From assembly GCA_016715425.1 (NCBI GenBank), contig JADKAC010000008.1, forward strand, positions 495,981-559,980: a stretch of 64,000 nt of DNA, in the 5' to 3' direction. This stretch comes from Bacteroidota bacterium (GTDB lineage Bacteria > Bacteroidota > Bacteroidia > Chitinophagales > BACL12). The position numbers and the translations under genes were made by a program. The notes beneath the pieces were generated by a model that worked only from the letters and a program-made list of their open reading frames with translations, did not search any database and was not told the origin of the DNA. Shown piece after piece: positions 29,325-37,816 of this stretch (position 1 is its first letter; each line of letters opens with the position of its first letter).

Positions 29325-30767
29325 TTGCAAATCATTCAAAATTATATCGGGGGAAAATTTGTAGCGCCACAAAATGGAAAGTATATGCCTGATTTTAATC
29401 CGGCTACTGACGAAGTAATTGCACAAATTCCGGAATCAAATAGCGATGATGTAAATGATGCTGTTCAAGCTGCAAAAAATGCATTCCCCGCATGGTCGCA
29501 TTTATCAATTACTAAGCGATCAAAAATATTATATCGCATTGCAGAATTAATTGAAGAGAAAAAAGATATACTTGCACTTGCAGAGAGCAATGATAATGGT
29601 AAACCTTATCTATTAGCTTATGAAGTAGAAATTCCCAGAGCCAGTTCTAATTTCGAATTCTTTGCCACCGCAATTCGTCATTTCGCAAGTGAAGCACACA
29701 TTAATAAAGGTCAAAATATCAACTATACTATTAAAAATCCTATTGGAGTTGTTGCTTGTATTTCGCCCTGGAATTTGCCATTGTATCTGTTCTCCTGGAA
29801 AGTAGCTCCTGCCTTAGCTGCGGGAAATTGTGTGGTAGCAAAACCATCAGAGGTTACTCCACTCACCGCTTATTTACTTTCTGAAATTTGTATGGAAGCA
29901 GGTATGCCTCCCGGAGTGTTTAATATTATTCACGGTACCGGTCCTGATGCGGGCGCAGCATTAGTAAAACATCCGGATGTGAAAGCAATATCATTTACTG
30001 GAAGTACAAGAGCGGGTAAAGAAATAGCTTCTATCGCTGCACCCATGTTTAAAAAATTATCATTGGAATTAGGTGGTAAAAATCCGGTATTGATTTTCGC
30101 TGACTGCAATTATGAGAAGATGTTGGAAACAACAGTACGAAGTGCTTTTCAAAATCAAGGACAAATCTGTTTATGCGGCTCACGTATTTATATTGAACAA
30201 AGTATTTACGAAAAATTTAAAAAAGACTTTGTTGCCCGTTCACTTCAGTTAGTGATTGGTGATCCACTTGAGCCAGACACTAAGGTCGGTGCGATTGTAA
30301 GTGATCTGCATTTTAAAAAAATACTTTCCTATCTTCGCCTGGCTCGGGAAGAAGGAGGAAAAATATTGTGTGGCGGCGAAGTGGTAAAGTTAAGTGGACG
30401 ATGTGCAAATGGGATGTTCATACAACCCACCATCATTGAAGGATTAGATATACATTGCCGCACAAATCAGGAAGAAATATTCGGCCCGGTGGTAACAATA
30501 ACCCCTTTTAACACAGATGAAGAAGCATTGATGCTTGCCAACAATAGTGTGTATGGCTTAGCATCGGTGATTTGGACACAGGATCTGACAAGAGCACACC
30601 GCATGGCGGATGCAATTGAAAGTGGTATTGTTTGGATTAATTGCTGGCTGGAAAGGGATTTGAGAACACCATTCGGAGGCATGAAACAAAGCGGCGTAGG
30701 AAGAGAAGGAGGCTGGGAAGCATTGAGATTTTTTACAGAACAAAAAAATATAACCATTCAACTATAA
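29325..30767 (+). CDS. Aldehyde dehydrogenase, probably 2-aminomuconic/2-hydroxymuconic semialdehyde type
   Basis: 480 residues, normal ALDH length; TTG start (no ATG upstream in frame). The active-site Glu is in KLSLELGGKNPVLIF and the catalytic Cys in FQNQGQICLCGSRIYIE. The NAD-binding SFTGSTRAGKEIA and the C-terminal FGPVVTITPF and PFGGMKQSGVGREGG are all present. The sequence most resembles the ALDH8/hydroxymuconic semialdehyde branch. Together with the RidA-type gene at 33259 this suggests late kynurenine (tryptophan) catabolism; that is inference. A TAACTTCG element at 29288-29295 may be its -7 box. Confidence 0.92.
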   Translation: MQIIQNYIGGKFVAPQNGKYMPDFNPATDEVIAQIPESNSDDVNDAVQAAKNAFPAWSHLSITKRSKILYRIAELIEEKKDILALAESNDNGKPYLLAYEVEIPRASSNFEFFATAIRHFASEAHINKGQNINYTIKNPIGVVACISPWNLPLYLFSWKVAPALAAGNCVVAKPSEVTPLTAYLLSEICMEAGMPPGVFNIIHGTGPDAGAALVKHPDVKAISFTGSTRAGKEIASIAAPMFKKLSLELGGKNPVLIFADCNYEKMLETTVRSAFQNQGQICLCGSRIYIEQSIYEKFKKDFVARSLQLVIGDPLEPDTKVGAIVSDLHFKKILSYLRLAREEGGKILCGGEVVKLSGRCANGMFIQPTIIEGLDIHCRTNQEEIFGPVVTITPFNTDEEALMLANNSVYGLASVIWTQDLTRAHRMADAIESGIVWINCWLERDLRTPFGGMKQSGVGREGGWEALRFFTEQKNITIQL

Positions 30768-30784
30768 TCTTAAAAAAATTACTG

Positions 30785-31849
30785 GTGCAGGTAAAAACAA
30801 TCATTCAAAAAAACTACAGATCATCCATTATTTTTTCAGCAACAATTCTGCTGTTGTCATCATGCCAGATGGTTAATCAATCATTATTTACTAAATCTTA
30901 TACAGACCCGCATATTGCCGAACAGCCTGTTTTTATTGAAGACTTTTATCCGGATGATGCTATTACAGCTACTCGGCATAATAAGTTGAAAACAAGGGCA
31001 GAATTACGCATTACCGAAGACGATAATGTATGCTATGCGCAAACACGCAATACCTACATTTTTACCGATGATGAATTAGCAGGTATCAGTGATATTGGTG
31101 GGGAAGAATTAAATGCAGACTCCGTTAGCGGAATTGGTTTTGATGCAGGGGGTGATGCAATTATTTCAAAAGAATTATTTGATCTGGGAAGTTCATACGC
31201 CGACAAATTTGATCCTTTGAAATTAGAAGGCAAATTATTGGTGGATGTTACCATGGATGATGTGAGTTGTTTTACAATGCCCGTCTTGGGTAAAACAAAT
31301 TCAAAATTTGGATGGCGACGTGGCCGTGTGCATTCAGGAATTGATCTCGATTTGGAAACTGGTGATGCTGTAGTGGCTGTGATAGATGGTCTTGTTACCA
31401 AAGCACAATACACCGGCGGTTATGGTAATCTTGTTGTTCTTCAACATGAGAATGGATTGGAAACCTATTACGCCCATTTATCAAAAATAAAAGTAGAGCC
31501 CGGACAACAATTAGAGTCGGGTGATATACTCGGTTTAGGTGGCAACACAGGTCGTTCTACAGGGCCGCATTTACATTTCGAAATCCGATATAGAGGTGCT
31601 GCTTTTGATCCCGCTTATCTTGTTGACTTTGATGCAAAGCAATTGCGGACAACAGATTTGGTGTTAGATAAATCTTCTTTTAAAGTAATTAATGAAAAAT
31701 CTTCCACAGCCTATTATACCGTGCGAAAAGGAGATACACTTTCTAAAATTGCAGTGAAAAATGGAACTTCCGTAAGTAAGATTTGTAAAATGAATAGCAT
31801 ATCATCCACCAAAATTATTAAGCCCGGAATGCGCCTTCGGATTCGTTAA
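30785..31849 (+). CDS. M23 family peptidoglycan endopeptidase lipoprotein with LysM domain
   Basis: The start is placed at GTG 30785, since longer in-frame versions run back inside the ALDH gene. The chosen start gives a lipoprotein signal with lipobox LSSC and Cys27. The M23 (LytM) domain has HSGIDLDLETGDAVVAV, YYAHLS and HLHFEIRY, providing the zinc His/Asp ligands. The last ~45 residues are a LysM domain (YYTVRKGDTLSKIAVKNGTS ... KPGMRLRI). It would cleave peptide cross-links of the cell wall while anchored in a membrane facing the periplasm. An outer-membrane location is possible but not shown. Confidence 0.92.
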   Translation: MQVKTIIQKNYRSSIIFSATILLLSSCQMVNQSLFTKSYTDPHIAEQPVFIEDFYPDDAITATRHNKLKTRAELRITEDDNVCYAQTRNTYIFTDDELAGISDIGGEELNADSVSGIGFDAGGDAIISKELFDLGSSYADKFDPLKLEGKLLVDVTMDDVSCFTMPVLGKTNSKFGWRRGRVHSGIDLDLETGDAVVAVIDGLVTKAQYTGGYGNLVVLQHENGLETYYAHLSKIKVEPGQQLESGDILGLGGNTGRSTGPHLHFEIRYRGAAFDPAYLVDFDAKQLRTTDLVLDKSSFKVINEKSSTAYYTVRKGDTLSKIAVKNGTSVSKICKMNSISSTKIIKPGMRLRIR

Positions 31850-31956
31850 TTGAGTTTTTTTTTCTTTGTCAATTGTCAATTGTTTTGACAAGTTGTTCTA
31901 TCAAAAGCAGATTTATTTAGATAGATATTGTTCTTGTAAAGAAGAAAAATCATTTA

Positions 31957-31983
31957 TTTCCCTCCCCTTTTAAGGGAGGGGAA
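31957..31983. repeat. GC-rich inverted repeat (possible terminator)
   Basis: CCCTCCC pairs with GGGAGGG around the loop CTTTTAA, flanked by TTT on the left and GGAAAA on the right. It is about 110 bases after the peptidase stop. It could terminate transcription or be a dispersed palindrome; there is no long T run. Confidence 0.5.
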
Positions 31984-32093
31984 AAGGTAAAACGTTTATG
32001 CATTGGTACATTCAAATGCCTTGTTCCAATCATGATGAGAAAAAATAAATTAATTATGAGATCAGAGTTAATCACTATGATGATTTTTTTTTC

Positions 32094-32170
32094 ATTGTCA
32101 ACTGTCAACTGTCAATTGTCAACTGTCAACTGTCAACTGTCAATTGTCAACTGTCAACTGTCAACTGTCA
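32094..32170. repeat. Heptamer tandem repeat, 11 units of A(C/T)TGTCA
   Basis: Eleven perfect 7-base units in the order att, act, act, att, act, act, act, att, act, act, act (each followed by GTCA after the shown first three bases read as A-C/T-T). The word TTGACAGTTGACAATTG on the opposite strand is the same vocabulary found in other spacers. It lies just downstream of the minus-strand MscS gene, so the element sits in a convergent gap together with the GC-rich inverted repeat. Confidence 0.9.
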
Positions 32171-32191
32171 ATCTAATCGTATCCGTTAATT

Positions 32192-33088
32192 CTATCGCAA
32201 ATCATTTATCGTAGGTTTTGTAATTGTAAGCTTTGTTTCATCTTCAAAGCGTAATACACGTACAGGATTTGGCAATAAAATATTATTCTTTTTACATGCT
32301 GCCCAAATTGCAACTAAGGTTTCATGCTGTGTCTGATAATAATCTGCCTGTCTGAATTTAGGTATCCATAATCGCACAATAAACCGAATTGTATTATCTG
32401 CAAAATCCGTCCAGTAAAATTCTACTTCTCTTGAATGATTGAAAATTACATTATTAAGAATTGCATTGCGCACCACTTGTTCTACTTGAATTAAATCAGA
32501 ATTATAATCAACCCCTACACTTATTTCAATTCTTCTTTCACCGGAAAGCGTATAGTTTTCTAATGGATTATTCAACACCATTTTATTTGGAATCTTTGCT
32601 TGTATTCCATTGGTTTGAGTGATTGTTGTATTGCGTAAATTTATTTCATCTATAAATCCATTAAAGCCATTTGTTTCTACATAATCTCCAATGCGATATG
32701 CTTTTCGGGTAGTCATAATAATTCCAGAAATAGCACTCGTTAATGTATCCTGTAATGCAAGTCCTAATGCCAAACCTAAAATACCGGCACCCGCAAGTAG
32801 AGAGGTTACAGTTTTATCAAGGCCTAAAATCCCGAGTGAAACAAATATTCCTATTATTATAAAAGTAGTAGCAACAACGCCACCCATTATTCTTGATATT
32901 GCTGGATTTTCTGATTGCTTTTGCATCATCCGTTGTGTAAGTCGGCGCACATATCTGGATATAGCTATTATGAAAACTAAAAAGGCAAGTGCAAGTGCAA
33001 GGTTGGGCAACAGGTTAAGAATATTATCCGTCCATAATTGAAATTTTGAAACCTGTTCTTCAAAATTTTCCGGTATTTGTAATAACAT
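32192..33088 (-). CDS. Mechanosensitive ion channel family protein (MscS), third copy
   Basis: 298 residues. Hydrophobic segments at ~25-45, ~68-88 and ~90-125, with the pore helix AGAGILGLALGLALQDTLTS, then AYRIGDYVETNGFNGFIDEINLR and IPNKMVLNNPLENY. The C-terminal part (VEFYWTDFADNTIRFIVRLW, NNILLPNPVRVLRF) is a complete MscS alpha-beta domain. It is distinct in sequence from both channels at 3.5-5.5 kb. Minus strand, convergent with the peptidase gene. Confidence 0.93.
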   Translation of the reverse strand: MLLQIPENFEEQVSKFQLWTDNILNLLPNLALALAFLVFIIAISRYVRRLTQRMMQKQSENPAISRIMGGVVATTFIIIGIFVSLGILGLDKTVTSLLAGAGILGLALGLALQDTLTSAISGIIMTTRKAYRIGDYVETNGFNGFIDEINLRNTTITQTNGIQAKIPNKMVLNNPLENYTLSGERRIEISVGVDYNSDLIQVEQVVRNAILNNVIFNHSREVEFYWTDFADNTIRFIVRLWIPKFRQADYYQTQHETLVAIWAACKKNNILLPNPVRVLRFEDETKLTITKPTINDLR

Positions 33089-33245
33089 AGAAATGATTTA
33101 AGTATTTTAATTGCAGATGGGATGTAATTTAAATAAAATGTATTTAATATATCGAGCAGAATAGAAATAATGTAAGTCAGACTTTATTTTTTCGACAAAT
33201 ATATTTTTAAAATCTTTTCTTACTCTGCACTCCCTCATCAATTGC

Positions 33246-33253
33246 TACCTTTA
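33246..33253 (+). promoter_or_regulatory. -7-like element TACCTTTA just upstream of the RidA gene
   Basis: TACCTTTA matches TAnnTTTG at seven of eight positions and lies only five bases before the ATG at 33259. If functional, the transcript would be essentially leaderless. No clear -33 TTTG is visible, so this is tentative. Confidence 0.35.
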
Positions 33254-33258
33254 CAATT

Positions 33259-33678
33259 ATGAATAACGATCCAATCCGAACTGATAAAGCACCTGCACCG
33301 GTAGGCCTGTATCCGCATGCTCGCAAAGTGGGTAATTTGCTTTTTCTAAGCGGCATCGGGCCCAGAGAAGCGCAATCGGGAAATATTCCCGGTTTGAAAT
33401 TAGATAAGAATGGAAATTTTATAAGCTTCGATTTTGAAGCACAATGTCATAGCGTTTTCCAAAATGTGAAAGCAGTATTGGAAGCCTCCGGTTCTTCATG
33501 GGATAAATTAATTGATGTAACCGTTTTTCTTACCAATATGCAGCGAGATTTCGATACTTATAATCGGATTTATGCAGAGTATTTTAAAGACAATCAACCT
33601 TGTCGTACCACTGTAGGAATTTCAACTTTACCAACTCCCATCGCCATCGAATTAAAATGTATAGCCATCATTGAATGA
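33259..33678 (+). CDS. RidA family deaminase, possibly 2-aminomuconate deaminase
   Basis: 139 residues. RidA/YjgF fold: APAPVGLYPHARKVGNLLFLSGIGPR, VFQNVKAVLEASGSSWDKLIDVTVFLTNM and PCRTTVGISTLPTPIAIELKCIAII. The conserved Arg and Glu of the deaminase pocket (CRTTVG and IELKCIA) are present. The N-terminal APAPVGLYPHAR form is that of the 2-aminomuconate deaminase branch rather than housekeeping RidA; with the ALDH at 29.3 kb this fits kynurenine catabolism (inference). Its TGA overlaps the kdsA ATG by four bases. Confidence 0.88.
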   Translation: MNNDPIRTDKAPAPVGLYPHARKVGNLLFLSGIGPREAQSGNIPGLKLDKNGNFISFDFEAQCHSVFQNVKAVLEASGSSWDKLIDVTVFLTNMQRDFDTYNRIYAEYFKDNQPCRTTVGISTLPTPIAIELKCIAIIE

Positions 33679-34511
33679 TATTTAAAACGTCTCAACACCA
33701 GGTATCAATTGCACAGAATTTTATTGTAGGTAGTGGTAATCCATTACTCATTGCCGGCCCTTGTGTAATTGAAAATGAAATGCTTTGTTTAACTGTTGCC
33801 AAGGCGATGAAAGAAATTGCAGCAAGCACCGGATTTCAATATGTTTTTAAAGCTTCTTTCGATAAAGCAAACCGCACTTCTGCAAATTCTTTCAGAGGTG
33901 ATGGTATTGCAAAAGGTTTAGAAGTGTTGCAAAAAATTAAAGATACTGTTGGCGTACCCGTATTAACAGATATTCATTTACCAGATCAGGCGGCGATAGT
34001 TGCAACAGTAGTGGATGTATTACAGATTCCCGCTTTTCTTTGTCGCCAAACAGATTTATTGTTGGCTGCCGGTGAAACGGGTAAAGCAGTAAATATTAAA
34101 AAAGGTCAGTTTATGGCGCCGGAGGATATGCAATATGCTGCCGAAAAAGTGCGCACTGCCGGAAACTTAAATGTGATGCTCACCGAAAGGGGTTCTTCTT
34201 TTGGCTATCATAATTTAGTAGTTGATATGCGCTCTCTTCCTGTTATGCGGCAATATGCCCCCATTATTTTTGATGTTACCCATTCGGTGCAAATGCCCGG
34301 TGGCGCAGGTGGTTCCAGCAGTGGAAGAAGAGAATTCGCTCCCTATCTTGCAAAGGCAGCAGCAGCAGCAGGAGTAGATGGATTTTTTATTGAAACCCAC
34401 CCGAATCCTGAAAAAGCATTGAGCGACGGACCTAATATGATTCCGCTAAACGAAATGGAAAAATTACTTTCTCAACTGAAAAGAATTATGGAGGCTGCCA
34501 AGGATGAATAG
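33675..34511 (+). CDS. kdsA: 3-deoxy-8-phosphooctulonate synthase (KdsA)
   Basis: 278 residues, family length. It condenses arabinose 5-phosphate and PEP to Kdo 8-phosphate in LPS synthesis. Motifs: LLIAGPCVIENE, FKASFDKANRTSANSFRG, VLTDIHLPDQA, IPAFLCRQTDLL, KKGQFMAPEDMQYA, FDVTHSVQMPGGAGGSSSGR and IETHPNPEKALSDGPNM. The presence of Cys in the N-terminal AGPCVIEN segment is compatible with metal-dependent KdsA, though metal use cannot be settled here. Coupled to the RidA gene by ATGA overlap and to kdsC by an 8-base overlap. Confidence 0.97.
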   Translation: MIFKTSQHQVSIAQNFIVGSGNPLLIAGPCVIENEMLCLTVAKAMKEIAASTGFQYVFKASFDKANRTSANSFRGDGIAKGLEVLQKIKDTVGVPVLTDIHLPDQAAIVATVVDVLQIPAFLCRQTDLLLAAGETGKAVNIKKGQFMAPEDMQYAAEKVRTAGNLNVMLTERGSSFGYHNLVVDMRSLPVMRQYAPIIFDVTHSVQMPGGAGGSSSGRREFAPYLAKAAAAAGVDGFFIETHPNPEKALSDGPNMIPLNEMEKLLSQLKRIMEAAKDE

Positions 34512-34986
34512 CATTGACATCAAATTATTTTTATCCGATGTGGATGGTGTCATGACTGATGGTGGACTGTATTTCACCGAATCCGGCGATCAGTTCAAAC
34601 GCTTTCATGTACATGATGGAATGGCCTTCGTGTTGCTGAAAGAAGCAGGAATAAAAACAGGAATAATTACTTCCGAAAATCTAAAGCTGGTGGAAATGCG
34701 AGCCAAAAGATTTCAACCAGACTACATCCACATGGGTGTTGGCTTTGCAGATAAATTAAAAGTGGCAAAAGAAATTTGTAAAACAGAAAACATCTCTCTC
34801 AGTCAGGTTGCCTACATCGGCGACGATATCAATTGTATGAATCTGTTAAAAGTAGTGGGATTTCCCGCCTGCCCAGCCAATGCAGTAGATGCCATACATA
34901 ACCTCCCCGGAATTCTCCGACTAAAACGAAGTGGCGGTGAGGGCGCTGTGCGTGAGTTTGCAGATTTGATACTTAATGCGATTTAA
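34504..34986 (+). CDS. kdsC: KdsC-type HAD phosphatase (Kdo 8-phosphate phosphatase)
   Basis: 160 residues. HAD IIIA motifs: LSDVDGVMTDGGLY (nucleophile Asp and second Asp), GIITSEN (motif II), KLKVAKE (motif III Lys) and AYIGDDINCMNLL (motif IV). It removes phosphate from Kdo 8-P, the step after KdsA, whose gene it overlaps. Length and motif order are typical of tetrameric KdsC. It is followed by a 1.5-kb repeat region. Confidence 0.95.
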   Translation: MNSIDIKLFLSDVDGVMTDGGLYFTESGDQFKRFHVHDGMAFVLLKEAGIKTGIITSENLKLVEMRAKRFQPDYIHMGVGFADKLKVAKEICKTENISLSQVAYIGDDINCMNLLKVVGFPACPANAVDAIHNLPGILRLKRSGGEGAVREFADLILNAI

Positions 34987-36491
34987 TGTGTAAATGAAAA
35001 AAGCGAAGGCTAATGGCGAAGGCGAAAGCTTATTTGGATTAAAATTGAAAATCAATAGTCCTTGGAAAGAGCATACTCATTATTGATTACTCATCACTGA
35101 TTTACCATTTAGCATTTACCATTTACCATTTACCATTTATAATTCACCATTCACCATTCACCATTCACCATTAAATTATTCCTCTGCGAAAATCTGCGCT
35201 ATCTGCGGGATTAACTTTTCTCCCGTTGATTTCACTGATTAACGCAGATGTGATATTTCTCCAAGGTTGGCGTCCCCGAGCGAATGTGCGAATGTGCGAA
35301 TGTGAAAATGCACAAATGAAAAAAGGCGAAGGCGAAAGCTTATTTGGATTAAAATTGAAAATCAATAATCCTTGGAAAGAGCATACTCATTATTGATTAC
35401 TCATCACTGACTTACCATTTAGCATTTACCATTTACCATTTACCATTTATAATTCACCATTCACCATTCACCATTTACCATTAAATTATTCCTCTGCGAA
35501 AATCTGCGCTATCTGCGGGATTAACTTTTCTCCCGTTGATTTCACTGATTAACGCAGATGTGATATTTCTCCAAGGTTGGCGTCCCCGAGCGAATGTGCG
35601 AATGTGCGAATGTGCGAATGTGAAAATGCACAAATGAAAAAAGGCGAAGGCGAAAGCTTATTTGGATTAAAATTGAAAATCAATAGTCCTTGGAAAGAGC
35701 ATACTCATTATTGATTACTCATCACTGATTTTTAATTCACCATTCACCATTTACCATTAAATTATTCCTCTGCGAAAATCTGCGCTATCTGCGGGATTAT
35801 TTCTCACCATCAAACCCGAAACTCTAATTTCCCCTCTGCGAAAATCTGCGCCATCTGCGGGATAAAAAAATCATATAACCACATAGATTCGCAGAGGAGG
35901 CATAGGTTTGATGTTACCGCAGGGTTCTCACCGTGGCCTTGTGCGGTTGCTGTGAAACCCTGCGAGAAAGAAAGAGCATACTCATTATTGATTACTCATC
36001 ACTGATTTTTAATTTACCATTTACCATTTACCATTTAGCATTTAGCATTTACCATTTACTATTGACCATGACTATTGACCATTGACAAAAAAACTCATTA
36101 CTCATTACTCATCACTGATTCATTGATGATTTTCATAGTTATTCAAAAAAAGCCATCGCCATTTGCCTTCGCCATTGCTTTTTTCCCCCTCTGCGAAAAT
36201 CTGCGCCATCTGCGGGATTAACTTCTCACCGAGTAACTAATTTATTTCCTTCCTCTATTTCTTTTCTAAATATCCATTATCCCAATTAATATTTTTTTCA
36301 ATTTGTAACCTGACAAACATCCGCAGTTTCTTCTGTTTAAATATAAATAACCATTGCCCTGCAACGCTTCAATCTAACATCTCAATTAATTTCATATACT
36401 ATAATATAAATTTTGTTGGCCCATAATTGAAAAAATAGTTAGCAGATAATACCCAAGTCAAAAAACAGTCGAGTAACTTTGTTACTCATTC
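34987..36491. other. 1.5-kb non-coding region rich in repeats
   Basis: No credible gene. After the 310/318-bp direct repeats (separate entry) it holds further copies of CTCTGCGAAAATCTGCGC(C/T)ATCTGCGGGA (about 35187, 35490, 35767, 35834, 36190), of GAGCATACTCATTATTGATTACTC and runs of CATTTACCATTT. The element TCTGCG..AATCTGCG..ATCTGCGGG is itself a near-tandem of TCTGCG. The final ~250 bases before 36492 are AT-rich and probably carry the promoter of the regulator gene. Confidence 0.8.
35021..35810. repeat. Large direct repeat, 310 and 318 bp, third copy partial
   Basis: Units start at GGCGAAAGCTTATTTGGATT at 35021, 35331 and 35649. The first two are near-identical full units; the third lacks part of the middle and diverges after TCTGCGGGATTA. 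The 8-base length difference is exactly one octamer: CGAATGTG is present three times in unit 1 and four times in unit 2. A module of the same words (AAAGAGCATACTCATTATTG) reappears at about 35969. Confidence 0.92.
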
Positions 36492-37034
36492 ATGCTCGAG
36501 GCACTCATCACATCCAAAACTCGTATCAAATTACTGTTGAAGTTTTTTATCAATAGCGATTCCTCAGCCCATTTGCGGTCATTGGCGAAAGAGATGAATG
36601 AAAGTACCAACTCCGTAAGATTAGAACTCAATAAAATGTCGGAAGCCGGTTTATTGATTTCACATAATGAAGGCAAGACAATTCAATACGCCGCCAACGA
36701 TAAACATCCCCTCTTCCCGGAATTAAAAAGCCTGGTAAGAAAATATTTAGGACTCGATAAACTTGTAGAGCAGCTTGTCCGCCGGTTAGGAGATGTGCGC
36801 TATGCCTTTATTGTCGGCGATTATGCGCAAGGAAAAGACAGTGGCACTATAGACCTGTTAATAGTGGGTAATGTAGACATCACTATGCTCAATTATCTTG
36901 TCGGCAAAACTGAATCCGTAATCCATCGCAAAGTAAAAACTGAGGTGATGAATTTAGATCAGTACAATAAAACAAAACCATCACTCAACAAATCGCAGAC
37001 ACTCTTAATATGGTCTGACGATTCAGTGATGTAG
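36492..37034 (+). CDS. Winged-helix regulator fused to a nucleotidyltransferase-like domain
   Basis: 180 residues. Residues ~1-75 form a winged helix (SKTRIKLLLKFFINSDSSAHLRSLAKEMNES ... EAGLLISHNEGKTIQYAAN), ArsR/MarR-like. Residues ~100-180 resemble a minimal nucleotidyltransferase fold (FIVGDYAQGKDSGTIDLLIVG, comparable with G-x-x-A-x-G-x-x-S-x-x-D-hydrophobic), with only one of the usual acidic pair clear. Genes of this kind often stand at the head of Bacteroidota polysaccharide loci, as here, so a regulatory role on the following cluster is likely but inferred. ATG start at 36492. Confidence 0.8.
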   Translation: MLEALITSKTRIKLLLKFFINSDSSAHLRSLAKEMNESTNSVRLELNKMSEAGLLISHNEGKTIQYAANDKHPLFPELKSLVRKYLGLDKLVEQLVRRLGDVRYAFIVGDYAQGKDSGTIDLLIVGNVDITMLNYLVGKTESVIHRKVKTEVMNLDQYNKTKPSLNKSQTLLIWSDDSVM

Positions 37035-37178
37035 TTTTTTTCTTAATTACCCCCAGCTTTCTTAGACCTTGTAATGGGACTGAGGAGGCGAAGCTGTTTA
37101 AAATGGCTATTGGCTGTTGGCGGTTGGCGATTGGCTTTTGGCGGTTGGCTTTGTGAAGTATAAAAAGACAAGTTTATT

Positions 37179-37538
37179 TTGAGGAATTTTAGAGACTACT
37201 CTGTCTGGAAAAATAGTATTCAATTTGTGAATTCAATATATAATGAAATACATTCATTTCCTGAATCTGAAAAATATGCAATCATTTCACAAATCACTCG
37301 TGCTTCTATTTCTATTGCAAGCAATATTGCAGAAGGAACATCCAGAACCTCTGAAAAAGATTTTAATAGATTTATAGAGATGAGTATCGGATCTTCATTT
37401 GAAGTAGAAACATTGTTAGAAATATTACGAATGAGAAATTACTTAACTGAAGAAAAATATAATGAGTTAATTACAGCATTAAATATTATCCAGAAACAAT
37501 TAAATGCGTTACACTCTAAATTAACAAGCAAACATTGA
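37179..37538 (+). CDS. Four-helix-bundle protein (23S rRNA intervening-sequence protein family), copy 1
   Basis: 119 residues from TTG 37179. FRDYSVWKNSIQFVNSIY, ITRASISIASNIAEGTSRTSEKDFNRF and IEMSIGSSFEVETLLEI are the S23/IVP family signature (PF05635, TIGR02436). The fold is a four-helix bundle forming pentamers in known structures; biological function is unknown. The spacer on each side carries GGCTATTGGC-type repeats. Two more intact copies follow in this locus. Confidence 0.92.
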   Translation: MRNFRDYSVWKNSIQFVNSIYNEIHSFPESEKYAIISQITRASISIASNIAEGTSRTSEKDFNRFIEMSIGSSFEVETLLEILRMRNYLTEEKYNELITALNIIQKQLNALHSKLTSKH

Positions 37539-37816
37539 TTAATAGCTATTGGCCGTTAGCCGTTGGCTCTGTAAGGTGGTCGGTTGATTGTAAATTATAA
37601 TTTTGATTACTCAGTTTGAAGTATTGAATAGCAAATTTAATTTGAGAAATTTTCAAGAATATTCAGAGTGGAATAAATGAATAGCCAATAGCTAACAGCC
37701 AACAGCTAAAAAGCCAACCGCCAATTGCTAACGGCTAACAGCCAAAAAGCCAAAAGCCAACGGCCAATAGCCATTAAATTATTTCTCCCCATTTTAATAA
37801 TCATCAATTAAAAAAA
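37539..37816. repeat. Spacer with GGCTATTGGC/GCCAATAGC-type repeats
   Basis: The spacer carries GGCCGTTAGCCGTTGGCT on the left and AGCCAATAGC, AACAGCCAACAGC, AAAAAGCCAACCGCC words on the right, so left and right halves are inverted. It contains the gene remnant described separately. No other gene is seen. Confidence 0.7.
37642..37680 (+). pseudogene. Remnant of another four-helix-bundle gene (5' end only)
   Basis: TTG at 37642 begins MRNFQEYSEWNK and then TGA. This matches the start of the neighbouring family members (MRNFRDYSVWKN, MRNFREYEIWKN), and then the sequence passes into AATAGCCAATAGC repeats. The gene has apparently lost all but its first 12 codons. Confidence 0.7.

Noticed and set aside
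30641..30784. Upstream extension of the M23 peptidase into the aldehyde dehydrogenase gene
   Set aside because: The extension is the ALDH 3' end in another frame; the lipoprotein signal starting at 30785 fits the protein.
32032..32214. Small ORF with heptapeptide repeats (LSTVNCQ)
   Set aside because: It is only the translation of the 7-bp DNA repeat; no signal, no start context and the same words occur in other non-coding spacers.
35021..35810. CRISPR array in the repeat region
   Set aside because: Units of 310-318 bp without short regular repeats and unique spacers; no cas genes.
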